The notes under the pieces: model-generated | Databases searched by the model: none | What the model was told of the DNA's origin: nothing | The model's input: the letters and a program-made list of their open reading frames with translations, nothing else | Assembly (NCBI GenBank): GCA_013397455.1 | Contig: VYZB01000035.1 | Span: 1,499,744 to 1,563,743, forward strand | Direction: 5' to 3' | Source: Crotophaga sulcirostris | Taxonomy: Eukaryota > Chordata > Aves > Cuculiformes > Crotophagidae | DNA: 64,000 nt | Shown: piece by piece, positions 27,301 to 39,189 of the stretch | Position numbering within the stretch: position 1 is the first letter of the stretch | Layout of the letters: each line of letters opens with the position of its first letter | Position numbers and translations under genes: made by a program

Positions 27301-30300
27301 CACAGTATATTTCATGTTGCTGGATTTTTTTCCACGGTGGTTTTAAATAAAACTACAACTATGATGGATAAATCTGTCAAGTTTAAGCATGACACAGTGG
27401 AAGATGCAATATGGAGATGTAAGAGTCTCTGTGAATCCCTCTGAATACTACAGGTTTAAGGTTGATGGAACCTCTGTTTTCTAATTGAAGGCAACTCACT
27501 CTTTCAGAGCACATAAACTAACTTCCCAGACACAGAGGCATCCTGGGTAGCATTTTGAAAAGTACATGAACAATTTTAATTAACTTAGAGTTTCTAGTTG
27601 AGGTTGGAGTAAGGATCTATTTGTTCTGGATTTTCTGGACAAAGCACTCTGCTCCTTTTAGTTTCTTACTACAGTATATGTGTGAACTGACTGCTGTTTT
27701 CTTGCCCCTGAGATTGTATACCGCTGGTAGGAATTGTGCTAGACAGGACACAGGGCACATCTCCTAGTGGGGTGGCTGAGGGGTTACAGACTTCCCTTAA
27801 CACTTGCTGGTGCCCTCTGTCACAAGAGGCTGCTTTCTCATCTCGGTGGGGGCTGCATCTCATCTAACCTTTGGGTCATCCAACCTAGTTTGTATCCAAT
27901 CAAAATGGCACGGCAGTCAGCTTACAAAGTATACTAAGTGGACTCCAGTGATGCACTGTCACATGGGATACTCATTCTTCACATTCCACTTCAAGCTACT
28001 CATAAAGCTGGCTGCTCACTTCAGTGTGCAAAGTCTGTGTTACTACAAACAGCTCTAAACGCACATTTCATTCCTAGAGGGATTTAAAAAGAATAAACTT
28101 ATCACATTCTTGGAAAAAAAAAAAAGAAGACAAGACAGCCTGGATAAAATTTATATGGACAATTTCTATCTATGATTCATTTTAAATTGAAGGCTTACGG
28201 GCAGTGTTAAAATATTTGCATTCACTTTTTTTTTTCATGTGTGTCCTCCATGACCCCTACTTAGAAATCTTTTTTTAATATTTTATAGGGCTGAATTTTC
28301 CAAAGGAATGGAACCAGATTATCAAAGTCATCACATTTCCCAGAATCTTACTGATTTCAGTGAAGCCCCAGTGTAATGGAGGCAGGTTTTGAAACAACTT
28401 TGTGTTAAGTTTCTGCTTAACATCCTGCTGACATGTCCATTGGGTTGGTCCTTGGCAACCAACCTGGTGGGCTCACAAGGACTCAAAAAGCCTGAAAGAT
28501 CTCTTTGTCAGCACCCTAGTCACCCAAGCTCCCCAAGCTTCCTAGGGCTAAGCCCTGAATCACTTTGGCATAAAAATTTCCTGAGCCTTTTTCAGAGGCA
28601 GCCCAAGAGTCCTGGTCATCCTAATCCCCTTCCCCACAAGCTGCTCTCTGCCTGGTGAACTATTAGATATCCTCTCTGTATGTGAGAAAAACTCTTCAGA
28701 AATACATGGGAATGGACAAAGTGATATGCCATGTCATTCTTTTTGAAAGGGGACCTTGGACTCCCTGATCTGTATGAAATTCAGAAATCTGAGATGTTAT
28801 TTTAATCAGAATGAAAATGTATTTGGAAATATTGGCACTAGCTTTGGTCAGCTGAAATATGTGTACACAAACATTGGAAACTCTAAACAGAAAAAAATGG
28901 TTGTTTTTCAACACCTTGTTTTGAAAAGTATCTTTGAAAGCAAATTTGCCCTTCCTTTACCCCAGAGACCAACCTTGGTGACCTTTGTGTGTTTGAGCAA
29001 GTACAACACAGTGTAGAATCAGGCCTCCAGTGAATTTAAGTAATAGCACCTTGGCTCTGGGCTGATGATTTTGCTGAGTGGATCTGTCAGGGACTGCCAT
29101 TCCCCTGCATATTAGCTACTGCCTACTGGCTGATCCCTCCATCAGGCTGGCCTAGGTTACCTGTGAGACATGCATGGACTCCCATCTACCTGTCAGCATA
29201 GGTTTCATTCCAGGTGGGAACACAAACAAACCGTGCTTAGAGTGGAGGAGACAAGTGAACCATGCAGAGCAGGGCCAGAGGTGCATCCTGTTGACTCTCT
29301 GTCTCCCTTCATCTTCTTGGCACATCGGGAAATTTAAGGAGATCTAAGGAAGGGACTTCAGGAGCAGTGTACGGCTGCACCTATACTGGCAAAGAGAACA
29401 GTGGAAGATGCCTGGGTTGCCTGGACCTGGCATCTAGAACCAGGGTAGAACTGCAAGTCTGGCCCAAGCATTAGTTGGCACTCACAACTCCCCTCCAAGA
29501 TCCATACTGATTCATCTGCATAGCCCAGCTCCAAGCCATGGTCATTCACAGAAGAAGACCTTTTTTCCTAAAATCCTTATAGATGCATCCAAACATCAGG
29601 GTAATATAAGTACCTTAGGAATGGGCACATTACATTAATGCAATGACTTTAAGTAAAGCCAAGGAAAATGTCTTTTCTCATTTATCCCTTCGTTCCAAAC
29701 ACTCTGAGTTCAAATTTGAATACTACAGAAACAAGTTTCTTTGGATGTTTTCTCCTTTTTACTATTGTACTAGAAAGAGTTCAAATGTCTGCTGAGGCAC
29801 TAGCATCTGTCTCTTATCATGTATAACTTTTCTTGATTATTTCTAGAGAGGCAGACTAAACATGCGGCTCTGACATAATGCAGCATCACATTTTTATTTC
29901 TGGTTTGCTCAAAAGTCTGCACCAGCTGAACCAAGTCTTTAAAAAGTACTATATTTACGACCTCAATCTGGGCTAATGGGAGGGCTTGGATTATTGGTGT
30001 CTAAAAGGAAAACAAGCTATTATAGATTTCTGTCAATATTCTGATGTTTTAACAACAGGGTAAGATTTTTTTGATACTGATCATTGCTATCGCCAGTCTT
30101 TGTATTGGTATCTGATTTCATTAGTCTTAAAAGAGGCTTGTACGGTGCATTTGGACATTCACCTACCTTCTTGCAACTCTTAGGAGCGCTGTTAAACTTA
30201 AATCCCATTCAGAAATCATTGTTAAAAAACTCAAAGCAAACACGGCGAGAAAACACCACTTTCCTAAATACCAGCATGGTGTATGTCACTTCCCATTCTA

Positions 30301-33300
30301 AGCAATGCAGAGTGCTTTTCTGCTCTGCTAAACAACCATTACTTCCCTGTCTTAGGAAGCTGTGTTCAGAGTTTATAAGCTGCGGGATCTTATAAGATGA
30401 AAACTGTTATGTAATTATAAAATTGCTGTTGTTAGCACAACATTAGTCCTGATTAAAACAAGGCTGCTAAAAAATTCCCTTAGTCCAACAGACAAACGCA
30501 AAGGAAATAAATCCCCACAGGCTCTGGTTTGAAGAGACAGCAGTAAATGTCTCCACAAACAGCAAACAGAACTCATTATAGAAATCCTCCTCCTCCAGCT
30601 GCTTCTTTGACTGGCGGATATTCTTGTATTTTCAGGCACTGGCAATGTCTTTTCTATGGCACAGGAAAGGCTGATCCAACCCATTTCTTTTGCAAAGAAG
30701 TCATCTCAAGACAGTTAAGCCAGGGACTTTCCATAAGCTTTGCTTATGATCTCATGAGTGCAGCAGTGCCATTTCCAAGCCACCCATGGAAGAAATGATT
30801 CCTTCCTACTTCCCATACACCTAATGGGATCCAACTTGTTCTTTATCTGCTACAGCAGCAAAGCCTGACAACTCCTGCCTCAGCATCGCTGATCTGCTCA
30901 GCCCCCTCTCTTCCCTCTCTGTCTGCTTTATGCAAGACTGTTGTGCATGTCTGATCTGTTCCTGTATTTAGACACGATGTTGTTTAAGACATAAATAAGA
31001 ACATTGGTCAAGTGAATGCAGCTTAGTAGCCCAGATCCTATTTTCCGAGGCAAATGAAACTCAAGGATCTTAAATCTCATAGAAAGGTTTCTGTAGGTCT
31101 TAGGCTCTGACATCACCTAGAGTCTATATCTAGAGAGCTCTTTCCATTTTCAAGAGGACGTAGGCTCATAAGTGTAAGTTAGTCACTAAGTCCTCTAATG
31201 CATTTGCTTAACTATATGTGTCTATGCCATCTGAGATATCTTGGGTTATGCAAGATCACAACATTGGACTGAATAAGACACATGCCTTAAGACCATCTGG
31301 ACTGGTATGTGGAAGTCATGTAGGCTGTCTTCATGCATCTGAACAGAAGGAGAACTTATGTCTGGTCAAATTAATTGCTCCTTGAACGTCTTTGGACCTT
31401 AGCTTCTTTAAAAATTTTACCTCAATTCACTTCAGCAGCAGGTGTATCTGTGAGAGGAGTAGGTAAGGCCAGGAAATGCACTAAGCTGTGCAGAATCTAG
31501 GTAATTCTGAAGTTGTTTGCCCTCACTCCTGCAAAGCTAGGGATTATATAGTAGGAGCACGATAACTGTGAAAACAATAATCACTTGTAAGAAAGTTTTG
31601 CTGTTTAGACTTTGAAAGGTGGTTCCAGATGAATCAGTCAGTAGTGGCCTTTGAATATAAGGAAAATGTCCTTTGGGTCATTGGGCAGTTGGGGGCTTGG
31701 AGGCTTGTTATCCTGGCAACTAGTGTGAGTACATGCTACAGCTTGTTCCAGGAAAAAAAGTCACTTTTCTTGAAGAGGAGAGTGATTTACCCATTTGCAT
31801 AATATGACACAACTGTATCGTAGACAGAGCTGTAGTAACTGGTTTTAGAGCCTGATGTATGCTCCATTCACTGGTATCTTCACTTGACACAGCTTCTAGG
31901 TTGTCATGCTGTTGTCCTGGTCACGTCATCAGAAAGGAGTGACTTGGCTTTTAGTCTAAGAGAACTAAAAAACGTCTCCGAGAAGGGCATGGGTACATAG
32001 GAAGGAGGATGAAAGGGTGGTGACAGTCACCAAGTTCTGTATCTGTACCTCATGAGGTACAGAGATATTGGGGCATTGGTACTGGAGCACCAGTGCTGAT
32101 AGTGCCCCAGAAGCTGGGAAATCACTGAGAGGTCAACCGAGGCTGTGAGGGGTGTGAAAGAACACTGTGGCACGTCACAGCTGTGGCTTGTGGCCTTTCA
32201 TTATAGCTCTTCAGCTAATTACAGTGTAGTGAGGAGGATTTTGTGGTCCGTGGTGACATGCACAGTAGAAGTACCAGAACCCTTCCAGATAGGGGCTGAT
32301 TATGCTGGAGCCTGTAGCCCTGCCAGGCACAGTTCAGTGACTCCTCTTGCCCCTTTTGCTCTCCCAGGGTAAATTTCTTTGTCGGAATGACTGTTCCAAA
32401 GGAAATATGATTATACAAAACGCCTGACGCCAGATTGTCATCCCTCTGGGGTTTCCGTGAGACCTACCCTATGACACCCACCACCACCAAAGCAAACCAG
32501 TTTGCACAATCAGATTTTATGCCTTCCTATGGTGGTTTGGGGTTTCAGTGAACAAATATCCCACTCTGAGTTCCCTGTAGTAATTACAGCTGAATGTGAT
32601 AGGGTGGGAATAAGCGACAATGCCTAAAGTAGATGAAATCTGGAACCTGTGGTAGTCAATGCACATCAAAGATGATTTTTTCAGTAAGTAACTCTCTCTC
32701 ACATGGTACTGCTAAGCACCAAGTTCTTCCAAGTCATGACCAACCTTCTTCCATTTATTCCATAAAATATGGCTATAGTTCTAGTGGAAAAAAGACACAT
32801 CTGATGCAATAATGCAAAGGCTTCTCTGAAATACTCTGGTTCGCATACTCAAAGATGGATTCAGACATGGATTGCATAAATACAGATGCAGGAATTTCTT
32901 TGACCAGGGCTATAAATTAGTTTAACAAGAACTCAGCACCTTTAAGCTGATTTGACACATAGTTATATTGTCCTCTGAATTAATTTCATGTCTGCATTTA
33001 ATTTGAACTACTGCACTTCTCAAAATTATAGCCTATCTGTAGGCTTTCTTCAATATACAATGTTGCTATTAGGAAAGTATCACCTACCTACAAGAACATC
33101 CACTGGAAGGTGCCTACAGACTAATTCTTTTAGTACATACAAAGTTTCAGTTCTGGCATAAAAGCTATTTTAATGCCAGTTATTCACTTCACAGAACTAT
33201 TATATCTCATGAATCCACATCTTCACGAGCAAAACATGCTCTTGGAAAATGTCTGACTATTTAAAAAGACTTATTTTTTTCTTTTTTTCTTTATTTTTTT

Positions 33301-33324
33301 TTAATTTTGAAAGGTTTTGTTGAA
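18397..33324. other. unique intron 4 sequence, nothing recognised
   Basis: About 15 kb of AT-rich DNA without a recognisable exon, transposon or RNA gene. Poly-A or poly-T runs occur near 18640, 28108 and 33270-33310. A weak direct repeat of CACACTGTGCACT lies at about 23163 and 23207. The open frames are short, overlap on both strands and show no family motif. Conserved non-coding elements may be present but cannot be judged without alignment. Confidence 0.7.
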
Positions 33325-33925
33325 CCATAGAATCATAGAATAGTTTGGGTTGGAAGGGACCTTAAAGATCATCCAGTCCCACCCTCCCTGCCATGGGCAG
33401 GGACTCCTCCCACCAACCCAGGCTGCTCAAGGCCCCATCCAACCTGGCCTTGGACACCTCCAGGGAGGGGGCACCCACAGCCTACCTGGGCAACCTGTGC
33501 CAGGGCCTCACCACCCTCAGCATGAAGAATTTCTTCCTAATACCTGATCCAAATTTTCCCTCTTCCAATGTAAAGCCATTCCCCCTCATCCTGTCCCTAC
33601 TCGTCCTTGAAAAAGTCCCTCACCAGCTTTCCTGTAACCCCTTCAGGTACTGGAAGGTCCTTATGAGGTCCCCCCGGAGCCTCCTCTTCTCCTGGCTGAA
33701 CAAGCCCAACTCTCTCATCCTGTTCTCATAGCAGAGGTGCTCCAGCCCTCTGATCATCTTCGTAGCCTCCTCTGGGCCCATTCTAACAGTTCCAATTCCT
33801 TCTTATGTTGGGGATTCCAGAACTGGACACAGTGCTTCAGGTGGGGGCTCAGAATGGTGGAACAGAGGAGGAGAATCACCTCCCTGGACCTGCTGGCCAC
33901 ATTGTTTTTGATGCAGCCCAGGACT
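33325..33925 (-). mobile_element. CR1 LINE 3' fragment, about 600 bp
   Basis: The left edge reads CCATAGAATCATAGAATAG and is followed by GGTTGGAAGGGACC, the reverse complement of the CR1 3' end. The element runs on the minus strand to about 33925. An open frame over it is repeat sequence, not a gene. Its 3' end is an inverted match to the CR1 piece at 34062-34168. Confidence 0.93.
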
Positions 33926-34061
33926 GAATCCATAAGACATAAACATTAGTAGTGTTAGTGCATTGCTGTAAGTGAATTCTGTCATCCATCAGGAAAGAAT
34001 TATATTCCCATGTTGCGGCACAACACGCCGTCTTTTTTCATATCCTCTCCCCAGCATATTG

Positions 34062-34168
34062 TGTCCCTGCCCATGGCAGGGGGGCTGGAACTGGATGATC
34101 TTTAATGTCCCTTCCAACCCAAACCATTCTGTGACTCCATGATTCCATAATTCTATGATTCTACGATA
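34062..34168 (+). mobile_element. CR1 LINE 3' end, about 107 bp
   Basis: The piece starts at TGTCCCTGCCCATGGCAGGG, runs through CCCTTCCAACCCAAACCATT and ends with ATTCTATGATTCTACGAT. It is a plus-strand CR1 cut to its last 107 bases. It is the only sense-oriented CR1 in intron 4 and lies about 90 bases before a CpG-rich patch. Confidence 0.93.
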
Positions 34169-34254
34169 CTAAAAATAAAAATCATGTACACAACATAAAG
34201 CACGGGCAGAAGAGGTAACAGTACAAAAAAGATAGAGGAAATTAATCGGGAGGG

Positions 34255-34510
34255 AAGCACTCGCTCCCAACTCCTGCAAAGACGAACTCGAGGCTCGCAG
34301 GAAGGAAACCTCCCCGCACGCAGGGCCGCGCCCCTCACCCGCGGCCTCACCCAGCGAGCGCCGGCCCGGCCTCTGCTCCCGCTCCCCGGGCGGGCCCCGC
34401 GCGGCACCGCGGCGCCCCCGCGCGGCCGGCAGAGGCACCGCGTCCGCCGCCCAGGGGAGGCCTGCTCTGCGGGGCGGGGTGGGGCGCCGAGAGAGAGAGA
34501 GAGAGGCGCG
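34255..34510. promoter_or_regulatory. small intronic CpG island
   Basis: This patch is sharply richer in GC than the DNA around it. I count about 28 CpG in 34321-34500 alone, with runs such as CCCCGCGCGGCC. It ends in a (GA)n run. CpG density this high in an otherwise AT-rich, CpG-poor intron usually marks an unmethylated promoter or enhancer in the germ line. No TATA box, coding exon or known gene start could be tied to it, so strand and target are unknown. It sits between CR1 pieces ending at 34168 and starting at 34590. Confidence 0.75.
34489..34505. repeat. (GA)n microsatellite
   Basis: Seventeen bases of uninterrupted GA lie at the right end of the intronic CpG island. GA runs can bind GAGA-type factors, but here it may be just a simple repeat. 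Confidence 0.9.
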
Positions 34511-34589
34511 CATGAAATACCGCATGTTGGAGCACAGGCGGATTTTCTAATAACGTTCTTTATTTCAGGAGAATGTTTTCTTCTAAGTT

Positions 34590-35022
34590 AGAATCACAGA
34601 CTACCATGGAGTCCAGCTCCTGTCCCTGCTCAGGACACCCCAGCGCTCACCCCGTGTGTCTGAGGGCACGGCCCAAACCCCTCTGGGACATTGTCGGCCC
34701 TGGTGCCGTGACTGCTTCCCTGGGGAGCCGTGCCAGTGCTCCACCACCCTCTGGGGGAAGAACCCGTTCCTATACCCAACCTACCCCTCCCCTGGCACAT
34801 CTTCCCGCCATTCCCTCGGGCCCTGTCCTTGGTCACCGGAGAGAAGAGCCCAGCGCCTGCTCCTCCTTCCCTTGTGAAGCAGTGAACTGCGATGAGGTCC
34901 CCCCTCAGTCTCCTCCAGGCTTCAGCTGCTCCTCATACGGCTTCCCCCCTCAACCCTTCACCAAATTTGTGTCCTCCTCTGGACACTCTCCAGTAGCTTT
35001 ATATTCTTTTCATACTGTTTTT
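34590..35022 (-). mobile_element. divergent CR1 LINE 3' fragment, about 430 bp
   Basis: The stretch starts AGAATCACAGACTACCATGG. It continues with the CR1 3' region on the minus strand, for example GAGGTCCCCCCTCAGTCTCC and TCCTCTGGACACTCTCCAGT. It is more diverged than the neighbouring copies and appears to come from another CR1 subfamily with a TCTGTGATTC-type end. The longest plus-strand open frame of the window (34573-35223) overlaps it and is not a gene. Confidence 0.82.
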
Positions 35023-37090
35023 ATGACTTATATTATTGCATCATTTAATTCGTTGATCAGCTTCAGTTTTAATGCTGTTCTTGCCTTTTTTTCTTCTTCA
35101 AATGCAAAGCAGTTCAGAAATGAACTTGTAAGTATTAACGGCCCATTTCATTTTTGCATTTTGCATTTCACAGATAGACAAATGCCCAAATTTCCACAGC
35201 TTCTGTCATCCAGTTCAATGTGATGTTATGAAGTAGGCTTTAGCAAGTAGTAGGAAGAAGAAAATATATTTAGTAACAAACCCCTGGGAAGAAGAAAGCA
35301 GGGATATGAACAGGGAGAACTCCAGCTACACCCCAGCGCTCGCAGATAACTGCCAGTAGAATCTTCCCTTGGGTCTAAATTGAACCAAGGGCTGACTGGA
35401 AGTAACATTATATTGTCATATAAAAACTCCCACTAAAATAGTGGTGAAAGGAGTTAAACAACCAGCCTGGACAAAGATGACCTTTCTGTGCTTTATGGCC
35501 TTACCAGAATAGCGCAGGTCTAGAGAGCTGATCCTTGCACAAATGGCAACAGCATGGAGATGATGGCATTAAATCATGTATAAATTGCACAGAGGACTCC
35601 AAACTAGTTATCCTTGGAGTTAGAAGAGAATTTGGACTGAGTTTTAAGTCCTTTCCAGAGACCAGTTTTGCTTGTCTCTTATAATGACACCAGTCTGATT
35701 AAAACAGAAACAGTAAAACCATGCCTAGCTAAGTCCCTAGCTAGACAGAGATAGTGTATTCTTAGTATATTCACACACACACATATGAATGCATACATCT
35801 TGATCCATGACTGAAGGGAAACCATTAAGTGTCATTCCAACATACTTAAAGAATTGTGGCTAGGAAGTCACAGCTGAAGGATTTTGGCTAATCATCAAGT
35901 GAAAAATGTCAAACACTGAATGTCTGGACAGTTTCCATTCAAATTACATTTCATCTTGGGCCAACTGTATTTGCTAACCACTGGAATGAAATTCCATGCC
36001 ATCATTTACCCATTAGCAAGAGACAGCATTACAACTGGGTAAGATGTAGGCTCACTTCTGCATGGAGCTCTGCCAGCTCTCCGAGTGGTGGTAGCTCTTG
36101 TTGAGCCTTGCATGCCCATTCTTCTCAGCTCACCTCTGCACGTCTTAGATGGTCAAATTTACAGAAGGATTCTGCAGATATGTCGGCATATAGTGGGGTA
36201 ATCTCTGACTGGTTACCTAAAATTTGAGGAGTCATTTTACATTTAAAGTTTTACTGGGTGTTTCAGAAACATCAGGTGAGAAAGGCAGCTGTTTGTCTCT
36301 GCTTGACTTAACATGTGTATCTGAACCTTCCCTTGCTCTCTTATCTCAGCCAGTGATGGTAAGGAATAGAAAAACTGTAAAATAAGACAATAGAGGTACA
36401 CAACAATAAGAGGATACAGCATGTCCTCACATTTTATTCTTACACCTGGCTTTCTACCTTGTCTTCACCTCCTCTGAATCTCGCTCCCTTTATCTGACAT
36501 CCTCCTCTTTGGAAGGTCATCTGTTCTCAGAAGAAAACCACTGCCCCTGCACCTACTCCCCAACCGTGACCTAATCCCACAGAGCCCATCGAGGCATGAA
36601 AACCTCTTGGCTCTGGTTTTGAGTCTGGAAGGGGCACAGTTCCCTGCATTCAGCAATCTCAACAGCAAGAGCTATTGCCAGATTTGTGTCACACCCCCAG
36701 CACTGATGCAGGAAAGCCTGGATTATCTCTGCTGATATTTAAAAGTAAAAAGTATTTTTGCTGTAATGAAGAGGTATAGATTATTTTCAGCAGTATTGTT
36801 ACCAGGATATCATAAAACAGAGTTTGCCAGGTGCTTTTCAATATTCACCCAGAAATTTCTCCGTATATGGAGGCATACAGATCAGTATGACATTGTCTTA
36901 TGGAAGTCTTAAGCAAGGTTGCTTTTGAAGACATCACTGGGATTCATCTAACCACTGGTGAACTTCAGCTGCATAGCTCTGTAGCTGAACCAGTTCCACA
37001 CAGAAAAAATCTAATCTGTTTTAGGCTTTTGTGTACATGTAAGTTCAACTCAATGACATTCCTGAATTGGTTTGTAAAGCAAATAGAACA

Positions 37091-37341
37091 AATAGAATCA
37101 TAGAATCATAGAATCATAGAATCACAGAATGGTTGGAGTTGGGAAAGACCTTTTGAGATCATCTAGTCCAACCTCTCCCCCACCATGGGCAGGGACATCT
37201 TCCACTGGATCACATTGCTCAAAGCCCCATCCAGTCTGACCTTGAACACTTCCAATGATGAGGCACCCACAACTTCTCTGGGCAACCTGTTCCAGTGTCT
37301 AACCACACTCAGCGTAAAGAATTTTTTCCTCATGTCCAAGC
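37091..37341 (-). mobile_element. CR1 LINE 3' fragment with four tail units
   Basis: The left edge holds about four copies of the tail octamer (AATCATAG type), followed by GGTTGGAGTTGGGAAAGACC and the rest of the CR1 3' end on the minus strand. Homology ends at about 37341. It lies about 0.8 kb upstream of RSPO3 exon 5, antisense to the gene. Confidence 0.93.
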
Positions 37342-38151
37342 ATAATGCACTATACAATATAATCTCCACAGCCAATACATAAAAGTTTAATGTTCCTAAG
37401 GGGATGGGAAGCTTTATTGGAGAGGTCTGTAGCAGTAACAAAACCCTCAATGTCTTTATAAGTATTTAAAGCAATAGAGTACTTGAATACCTAATTTTGT
37501 AACAATGGTCTAAAGCTTGACTTGATACTTAGAAAACCACTTTTTAGTCTGAAGAGGATCACATATCTGTGCTGGATCTGACACTGTCATGAGATTCATG
37601 TTGCAATGCCAAGAACCCTCCAGGGATGTGGGTGTGGTGGAGGTTAAGGGAGGGAAGAGGGATTTTTAAAAGATGTAGATGCTGAGCATTGGCAGTGAAA
37701 GGGAGTAACATGATGGCTAATGTCTTCTCACCATATGCTCTGGGTCCCAGCCCAAGGTAAATTTAGATCAGTCAATAGTTAATGTTACCTGGCTTCAGCC
37801 ACAGATAACCCAAAACCAGTTGTGTTTTGGTGGAGCACACGCAACTGTGACCCTGGCTGTGGGAGACAGGCTATGAGTGTGTGAGATATTTATACCAGCT
37901 TTAAAGAACTGTGACTCCCTAGGGAGTTCTCAGTTCTTTGCTCAGAGTCAGGCTGACAGGAGGTGCTATTCCAGTGGCCGAATTTAGTAGTTTTATGGAG
38001 AGTTGGGCATTTCTAAACACTAGTAGTAGTGTCCTGTTTCTGACGGGAGGAGCAGATCCGGGACCGGTTTTACAGGCTATGGCAAAGAGAGAGAGTCAGA
38101 AATTGCAACAGCTTGAGCAAATCTTCTAATGTACTATCATTTTTATTTCAG

Positions 38152-38345
38152 GGAAAAAAAGTAGGGAGGAGAAAAGAAAAAAGTCCAACAAAGACGAAAG
38201 CAAGGAGACAAAACAAGAAAGCAAAGGGCGAGCAGCCCGAAGACAAAACCGAGAACAGAGGGAAAACAACAACAAAACGCAGCCGAAGAAAAGAAAAGCT
38301 CCAAATAAAGAACAGAACCTGGCACCCATTGACACTGCACATTAA
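38152..38345 (+). CDS. RSPO3: RSPO3 exon 5: basic C-terminal tail and stop
   Basis: The last coding exon holds two bases that complete a Gly codon, then 63 codons and TAA at 38343-38345. It is Lys/Arg-rich: KKSREEKRKK near the start, RRQNREQRENNN in the middle, QPKKRKAPNK, ending in DTAH. This matches the basic tail of RSPO3 (human ends in TVH). The tail is thought to bind heparan sulphate. The frame is fixed by the phase-1 junction with exon 4. A longer open frame in another phase (38113-38358) crosses the exon but cannot join exon 4 in frame and is a shadow. Confidence 0.96.
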
Positions 38346-38618
38346 CAGCCCTCCATGATTGTTTAAGTCTTATGATGCTGCTATCTCTACTAGATCGCCC
38401 TGACAGGTGCTCCAACTGTTCAGGCCGCAAATGGACAATGCTACCAGTTATTATTAAACTTTAAACAACATTCCAAATACTTCCTATATTCTCCAGACAA
38501 CCATAGTTTATTAAAGAGATTGACATGAGCCAAGAAAAAGGAAAACCTAAAAATGGGATACTTTAAAACTGTTATATTATATGCTTCCATGCATCTGTAA
38601 AAGGCAATTAAGAAATTT

Positions 38619-38626
38619 TGTATATA
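38619..38626 (+). promoter_or_regulatory. Pumilio-type motif TGTATATA in 3' UTR
   Basis: TGTATATA fits the UGUANAUA element bound by Pumilio proteins, which usually lowers mRNA stability or translation. It lies in the mature RSPO3 3' UTR. The match is exact, but binding is inferred. Confidence 0.5.
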
Positions 38627-38781
38627 TTAATAATAGGGTATAAAATATAGCAATATAATAATGAATGACATTCAGATGAACAATGTTCTTTTTCTTTGTA
38701 AAATATTTTTCAAGTTATTGTTTAAGTATGAAGCAAGAGATACGTCTAAATCAAAGATGCAAATCGTATCCCTTCATATAT

Positions 38782-38789
38782 TGTACATA
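38782..38789 (+). promoter_or_regulatory. second Pumilio-type motif TGTACATA
   Basis: A second exact UGUANAUA match lies about 160 bases after the first in the same 3' UTR. Two sites in one 3' UTR make Pumilio control more plausible than one would. Confidence 0.5.
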
Positions 38790-39183
38790 AATATTAAGAG
38801 GAGGAGGAAAACGTGTCTGAAGAGCCAGTAGGAACCCAAGGTTATATAACCTCTGGTGGAGCAGGGTGGGATTGCCCTGTGGTTCTCTGGTCCATGCTCC
38901 AGATGTGGGAGAGAAACACCAGAGGAAAGCCGGCAGGGCTTCACAAGCTGAGGAAAAAGAAGCAGAAGCATCTGCAGCTTTGAAGACTGAATCTCTGAGG
39001 CAGAAGGCAACAGAGCTGACCTTGAATACTGCTCGTATTTGTGGGACAACACAATGTTTTCTGGTCTAAACAGTGGTACCGTGTGTGCTGTTTTATGCTT
39101 TTTATACCTATGTGTAACTTAAGTCTGCATTTCAAATCTTCTGGTGAATGACAAATCGTATTTGTAGGAGACAATGTTGAGTT

Positions 39184-39189
39184 AATAAA
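39184..39189 (+). promoter_or_regulatory. RSPO3 polyadenylation signal AATAAA
   Basis: A canonical hexamer lies 841 bases after the stop codon, with a GT-rich element beginning about 25 bases downstream. It is the best candidate for the 3' end of RSPO3 mRNA. Confidence 0.75.

Larger units (their letters stand above)
14265..38151 (+). other. RSPO3 intron 4, about 23.9 kb
   Basis: The largest intron in the window, from a weak GTACCA donor to a TTTCAG acceptor, phase 1. It holds a solo LTR, five CR1 pieces and a CpG island, listed separately. Four of the five CR1 pieces and the LTR lie antisense to RSPO3. No other coding exon was recognised. Confidence 0.92.

Noticed and set aside
34573..35223. 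Longest plus-strand open frame without N, 216 codons
   Set aside because: It mostly covers an antisense CR1 fragment; the translation is Pro/Ser-rich noise with no family motif.
38113..38358. Open frame over RSPO3 exon 5 starting MSKSSN
   Set aside because: It starts in the intron before the acceptor and is out of phase with the exon 4 junction; the correct frame matches RSPO3 to the stop at 38345.
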